From VXYL01 sp965116345 (GTDB taxonomy: Bacteria; Pseudomonadota; Gammaproteobacteria; Pseudomonadales; Azotimanducaceae), in NCBI GenBank assembly GCA_965116345.1, contig OZ220680.1:1550001-1614000 (forward strand): a DNA stretch of 64,000 nt, given 5' to 3'. This document shows, piece by piece, positions 60,377 through 64,000 of this stretch. The notes beneath the pieces are model-generated. The model was given only the letters and a program-made list of their open reading frames with translations, was not told the origin of the DNA and made no database searches. The position numbers and the translations under genes are program-made. The stretch's first letter is position 1; every line of letters begins with the position of its first letter.

Positions 60377-61611
60377 GGCGTAGACTCCCCGGTCTGACCG
60401 GCGGGCGCGGGGCGCGGGGCGCGTCCCGTACGTGTGGGACCCCGAGGCGCACGTGCCTCGCCGGCGCCGTCCGCGGACGCGGGGGGTCGGGTGGTGCGTC
60501 CCGTACGCGTCGGGCCTCGGGACGTACGAGCCTCGCCGGCCGTGCCCGCGGGCGCGGCGCGTATGGCGGGCGCGGCAGGGCTCGGGCCGTGGGACACGGG
60601 GGCTTCCCCGATGTCACCCGGCGTGGCGCGTTCACCGGCCAGCGTGCGGATGAATGCCACTATGGCGTCCTTGTCGGCATCCGGCGCTTCACGGCCAAGC
60701 TGGAACTCGAACATGATGTCGACGGCATCGCGCAGCGTCGCCGCCCGGCCGTCGTGGAGGTACGGCGCCGTGTGCGCGGCCATGCGTAGGCTCGGGACCT
60801 TGAAGGCATGCATGTCCGCCTCGTTGCCAGTGACGTTGAAGCGCCCGCGGTCGGCGTCGGTGATGTTCCCGCGGCGTGTGAAGTAGCTGTTGATGACGCC
60901 GAACACCTGGAACATGTTCCCACCGACGTTGACGCCCTGGTGGCAGGACGCGCAGCCGTAGGACTTGAAGAGGTCGTAGCCGCGGAGCTCCTGCTCGTCG
61001 AGCACCGCGTCGTCGCCGGCGAGCCAACTGTCGAAACGGCTGCCCGGCGTGGTCAGCGAGCGCATGAACTCGGCGAGCGCGTTCTTCACGCTGGCCCGGC
61101 TGATGCCGTCCGGGTAGATCGCATTGAACTGCGACGGGTAGGTCCCGTCGCGGTAGAGCTTGGCAACGACGTCGGGCCAGAGGCTGCCCATCTCGACGGG
61201 CGACTGCACGGGGCCGTCGATCTGCGCCTCCAAGGTGTCGGCCCGACCGTCCCAGAACTGCTTGAAGTTGTAGCCGGCGTTGAAAACCGTGGGGGCGTTG
61301 ATCGATCCCAGTTCGCCGCCGACGCCGACAGACACCCGGCTTCCGTCGTCGCCCCCGCTGTCGAGCGCGTGGCAGCTCGCGCAGGACACCGTGCCGTCCT
61401 TCGACAGTTGCGGGTCGTGGAACAGACGCTCGCCGAGGGCCGCCCTCGCCCAATCGACCTCTGGCGCCGGAACCGGCCTGATCGGCTCGCCGCCGTTGGC
61501 GAAGGCCGTGGCCGCGGCGATCATCGGCACACTCGCCAATGCGCCCCGCCAGTACGAGCGCGGGCGCGTTCGATGGCGTGCGGTGCTGCTGCGAACAAGG
61601 CCGACACGCAT
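60373..61611 (-). CDS. Di-haem cytochrome c peroxidase/MauG-like protein with disordered tail
   Basis: 412 aa from ATG 61611 (ATG 61629 is also possible), with a signal peptide ending near AAATAFANGG. Two CxxCH haem sites are present (GTVSCASCHALDSGG and SYGCASCHQGVNVGG), with the usual MauG/CCP segments INAPTVFNAGYNFKQFWDGR, VEMGSLWPDVVAKLYRDG, FKVPSLRMAAHTAPYLHDGR and LRDAVDIMFEFQLGREAPD. After residue ~345 comes a ~65-residue Pro/Arg/Thr-rich tail with two imperfect repeats (GEARTSRGPTRTGR, GEARAPRGPTRTGR), absent from normal members. It acts in the periplasm. It heads a five-gene operon. Confidence 0.85.
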   Translation of the reverse strand: MRVGLVRSSTARHRTRPRSYWRGALASVPMIAAATAFANGGEPIRPVPAPEVDWARAALGERLFHDPQLSKDGTVSCASCHALDSGGDDGSRVSVGVGGELGSINAPTVFNAGYNFKQFWDGRADTLEAQIDGPVQSPVEMGSLWPDVVAKLYRDGTYPSQFNAIYPDGISRASVKNALAEFMRSLTTPGSRFDSWLAGDDAVLDEQELRGYDLFKSYGCASCHQGVNVGGNMFQVFGVINSYFTRRGNITDADRGRFNVTGNEADMHAFKVPSLRMAAHTAPYLHDGRAATLRDAVDIMFEFQLGREAPDADKDAIVAFIRTLAGERATPGDIGEAPVSHGPSPAAPAIRAAPAGTAGEARTSRGPTRTGRTTRPPASADGAGEARAPRGPTRTGRAPRPAPAGQTGESTP

Positions 61612-61760
61612 GCCACTAGCGACCAGCATGCGTGGGACATTGTCGGTCCGTGTCTTCAGGCACGAGCATGTGGCGGACTGGTCCGAGGCGGAACTCGCGG
61701 TCAACCTGCCAAACGGCGAACCCGGCCGCAACGCCAGCATTCATTTGTCATCGGTAGTCC

Positions 61761-61897
61761 GCCGCGCGACCGATCCACTACCGCCGCGCGACCGATCCAC
61801 TACCGCCGCGCGACCGATCCACTACCGCCGCGCGACCGATCCACTACCGCCGCGCGACCGATCCACTACCGCCGCGCGACCGATCCACTACCGCCGT
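61761..61897. repeat. 22-bp minisatellite, six tandem copies
   Basis: The unit CGACCGATCCACTACCGCC plus GCG begins at 61767, 61789, 61811, 61833, 61855 and 61877 with essentially no divergence. There are no spacers, so it is not a CRISPR. It lies in the gap (61612-62084) between the MauG-like operon and the upstream regulator, i.e. in the operon's presumed promoter region. The remainder of that gap has no gene that I recognise. Confidence 0.9.
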
Positions 61898-61984
61898 GCT
61901 GTACCCCCCTTCCCGCCGCAATGGCCGCAGGCTCCGGGCCGAACGACGTGAAGCCAGGGTCCGTCATGCGGCCCGTAAGCGACG

Positions 61985-62003
61985 TGGTGAGAAATGCGGG
62001 CTA
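61985..62003. repeat. Solo end of the gspK/gspL-type MITE
   Basis: TGGTGAGAAATGCGGGCTA repeats the terminus seen at 33756-33776 (minus strand), 33900-33920 and 25944-25963. The preceding bases (CGGCCCGTAAGCGACG) are weakly like the element interior. No matching opposite end was found nearby. Confidence 0.6.
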
Positions 62004-62084
62004 GTTGGCTTGCCGAAGAATGCTCCGCCGTGTCCTTGCAGACGTGGCGCATGCCGGCTCGGTATACCAGGGTTCTCCGCTCCG

Positions 62085-64000
62085 TTACCCTACGTCGGGA
62101 TCTAGCCCATCTCCGGGGGGGGCGGGAGTCGCACGAGCCATCCTCGCAGCCTCGCGGCGGCTGGAAACACCGAGCTTCCGGTAGATGTTCTTGGTGTGGT
62201 AGCGGACGCCGTTGTCGGTGATGCCGAGCTCGCGGGCGATCTCCTTGTCCTTCAACCGGGAAAGGCGGACCAGAATCTCCATCTCGCGCGCGCTGAGAGT
62301 CCCCTCGATGCCGTCGCGCCGACTTGCGACCACGTCGAGAATCGCTTCCTTTGCCGTTTTCAGTTCCGCGTCGTCGGTGTCGAGTTCCTTGAGAACGGCA
62401 ACGGTCGCCTCGGCCTGTTCCGCCAACGCCCGCGAGAATCCCGTCCGCCAGAAGAGCCGGAGGTTCTCGACCAGAAATTCCCGCGCCGTCGCCATGTCGC
62501 CGGCAAGCCATGCCGCACGCATGGCAAGGGCCGTGGCCAGACTCTGCGATCGCGCCAGCCCGGCGTCGCGGGCCCATGCGGCGAACGACCGCCCATGGTC
62601 CACCGCCTCGACGCAATCCCCAAGAGCCGTCAGCAGCCGCACTCGCGCTGCGTACAGGGCTTCCCTCTCGCGCCAGGTCTCCGGTTCGCCGTCGCCGTAC
62701 GATACTTCCGTCGGCAACCCGATTCGCCGCCAAAGCCGCTCCGCCTCGTCCACCCGTCCGGCCCGGATCAACACCGTCACCCGCACGGAGGACAACCACC
62801 GCGAGAGGGTCACGAGGTGCGCGCCCCGCGCGAACTTCCACGCGTCCTCCAGGATGTTGAGCGCTCGGGCGTAGGCATCCTGGCGCAATGCCAGATCCAG
62901 ACGGACGTCCAGTGCCGCCGTGTACGGGTCGAGCCACGCGCCCACATCCTTCAGCTGCGTGAGGGAAGGCACGCGTCGGGTCGCCGCGTCAATCCGGCTC
63001 GCCTCGAGCGCGGTCTCCGCCGCAAACGCGTTGCCGATCAACTCGGGGCTGGGGTGGCCAGCGAAGCGGCGCTGGGCGGTACGCTGCGCTTGTGCCAGCA
63101 CGGTCTCGGCCTCTTCCCTATCGCCCCGGGCGAACAGGATCGCGCCTTCCAGAATCCGGGCGCTCAGCGCAAGCGATGGACAGACGCCGGCAAACTCGCG
63201 GACGTCGCTTGTCGCGACGAGCGCCTCGTCGAGGTCGCCCAACTCGTAGCGGTACAGTCCCAGCCCGTACCACAAACCGCCCGCGACAACGGGGTTCAGA
63301 CCCGCGCGCGTCAGCGCTTGTTCGTATTCGCCGACGATGGATTGCACCTCGCGTGAACCGACGGCCGCGCAGCCGCACATCAATAGGATTCCGCGGACGA
63401 TCAGGATGTCGTCTCGCAGATCGCGGTCGCCGGGAAGGGAATCTTCCTCCTCGTTGGCGTGCAGCAGGCGACGCGCGTGATCCATTGCATCGGCGAGGGG
63501 GTCGCCGGTCATGGCAGCGGCGAGGCACGCGACTTCGGCCCGCGGGAAGCCGCGCGCGACGTCCCGGGGAAGAAGCGCCACGGCGTCCTGCAGGCCCTTT
63601 ACTCCGTACTTGAGGACCAGCCGGATGCCGCCGGCGGCATCGAGGATGCTGGCGCCGAGTACCGCATCCCCGGCCCGGACCGCATGGCGGATGGCATCCA
63701 CCGTCTTTCCTCGCGCCGCGAGAACAAGTGCCATGCGGCGATGCAGGTCACCGTCGGACCCGAGCAACCGCAGTTCTGTCTCGGCGTGGCGTCCGATGAG
63801 CGGATGCACCCTGAAACTCTCGCCTCCGTCGATCTTATGCACGAGACCCCGCAGAGCCGGGAGATGCCGCAGACGTTCCGTCGACCCGGTGCCGAGCACC
63901 TCGTCCAACATCTCCGCATCCGTCCACTCGAAACACGCCGCCCGGAGGACGAAATCCCGATCATCTTGAGCGATTCCGCGCAGGAGGCGCGCCGCCACCC
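62085..64000 (-). CDS. LuxR/MalT-type transcriptional regulator (5' end outside window)
   Basis: At least 638 codons; the open frame continues to the window edge, and MalT-type proteins (~900 aa) have an N-terminal ATPase that would lie outside. The visible part has a winged-helix-like segment (RDFVLRAACFEWTDAEMLDE), a long helical TPR-like region (YGLGLYRYELGDLDEALVAT; RILEGAILFARGDREEAETV; VTVLIRAGRVDEAERLWRRI) and a C-terminal LuxR HTH (LSAREMEILVRLSRLKDKEI, ARELGITDNGVRYHTKNIYR, KLGVSSRREA). It lies upstream of, and in the same direction as, the MauG-amt operon and could control it. Confidence 0.85.
   Translation of the reverse strand, partial: VAARLLRGIAQDDRDFVLRAACFEWTDAEMLDEVLGTGSTERLRHLPALRGLVHKIDGGESFRVHPLIGRHAETELRLLGSDGDLHRRMALVLAARGKTVDAIRHAVRAGDAVLGASILDAAGGIRLVLKYGVKGLQDAVALLPRDVARGFPRAEVACLAAAMTGDPLADAMDHARRLLHANEEEDSLPGDRDLRDDILIVRGILLMCGCAAVGSREVQSIVGEYEQALTRAGLNPVVAGGLWYGLGLYRYELGDLDEALVATSDVREFAGVCPSLALSARILEGAILFARGDREEAETVLAQAQRTAQRRFAGHPSPELIGNAFAAETALEASRIDAATRRVPSLTQLKDVGAWLDPYTAALDVRLDLALRQDAYARALNILEDAWKFARGAHLVTLSRWLSSVRVTVLIRAGRVDEAERLWRRIGLPTEVSYGDGEPETWREREALYAARVRLLTALGDCVEAVDHGRSFAAWARDAGLARSQSLATALAMRAAWLAGDMATAREFLVENLRLFWRTGFSRALAEQAEATVAVLKELDTDDAELKTAKEAILDVVASRRDGIEGTLSAREMEILVRLSRLKDKEIARELGITDNGVRYHTKNIYRKLGVSSRREAARMARATPAPPGDGLDPDVG

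Noticed and set aside
61761..61897. Tandem 22-bp repeats as a mini-CRISPR
   Set aside because: The units are head-to-tail with no spacers at all.
1..64000. rRNA or tRNA genes
   Set aside because: Reading both strands I saw no tRNA-like cloverleaf with a plausible anticodon arm and no conserved rRNA segment; short tRNA-derived fragments cannot be excluded without a search.

Overview
The window is high-GC DNA that reads as the chromosome of a gammaproteobacterium, probably an uncultured marine or environmental lineage. This is inferred from an E-F-G-H-I-J-K-L-M-N-D type II secretion operon in the order used by Xanthomonas xps genes, a REP-associated tyrosine transposase with its REP copies, a heavy load of short palindromic elements, RND and MATE pumps and a MauG-type di-haem protein. 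There is no rRNA or tRNA gene that I can recognise, so the lineage cannot be fixed.

Region 1 (1-14.5 kb) is a decayed accessory region. It holds an RND pump gene interrupted by an in-frame TAA, a RAYT transposase with inverted REP copies on both sides, an intact SDR dehydrogenase, a wreck of a thin-pilus (R64 pilQ/pilR-like) cluster with four frame switches and an in-frame TGA, a 162-bp MITE, a yefM-yoeB toxin-antitoxin pair whose toxin is frameshifted, fragments of a DUF4338/DruA-like protein, and a three-gene overlapping operon (GIY-YIG-like protein, DUF6884-like protein, RelE-like domain fused to a UvrD helicase). The helicase is frameshifted exactly in its Walker B motif. A tail of an enoyl-CoA hydratase closes the region.

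Region 2 (14.5-27.2 kb) begins with a tightly coupled four-gene operon: an ExbB/MotA-like channel, two single-span ExbD/MotB-like partners and a tandem SUMF1-domain protein. I do not recognise it as a described system. After it come a coiled-coil protein, a glycosyltransferase-sulfotransferase fusion overlapping a second sulfotransferase, a MATE pump, and a mosaic of duplicated DUF1640-like fragments around an orphan VapC toxin and a glycan-related gene.

Region 3 (27.2-40.2 kb) is a complete-looking type II secretion operon (gspE to gspD, minus strand) followed by a secreted protein with its own promoter and terminator. Region 4 (40.3-55.7 kb) has a membrane/spermidine-synthase-like fusion protein and a full Tad (Flp) pilus locus, tadG to flp, split by an IS630-like MITE. 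Region 5 (55.8-64 kb) is a second striking operon in which five genes overlap by four bases each: MauG-like di-haem protein, DAHL-type histidine kinase, vWA-like coiled-coil protein, a single-span protein and an Amt ammonium transporter. A LuxR/MalT-type regulator that runs off the window lies upstream.

Two themes recur. Four-base ATGA/GTGA stop-start overlaps couple nearly all the operons. Several stop codons, and one start codon, are supplied by the CTA(G) ends of short repeated elements. The genes in 27-64 kb are intact while those in 0-14 kb are full of lesions, which argues for real decay of an island rather than general sequencing error.
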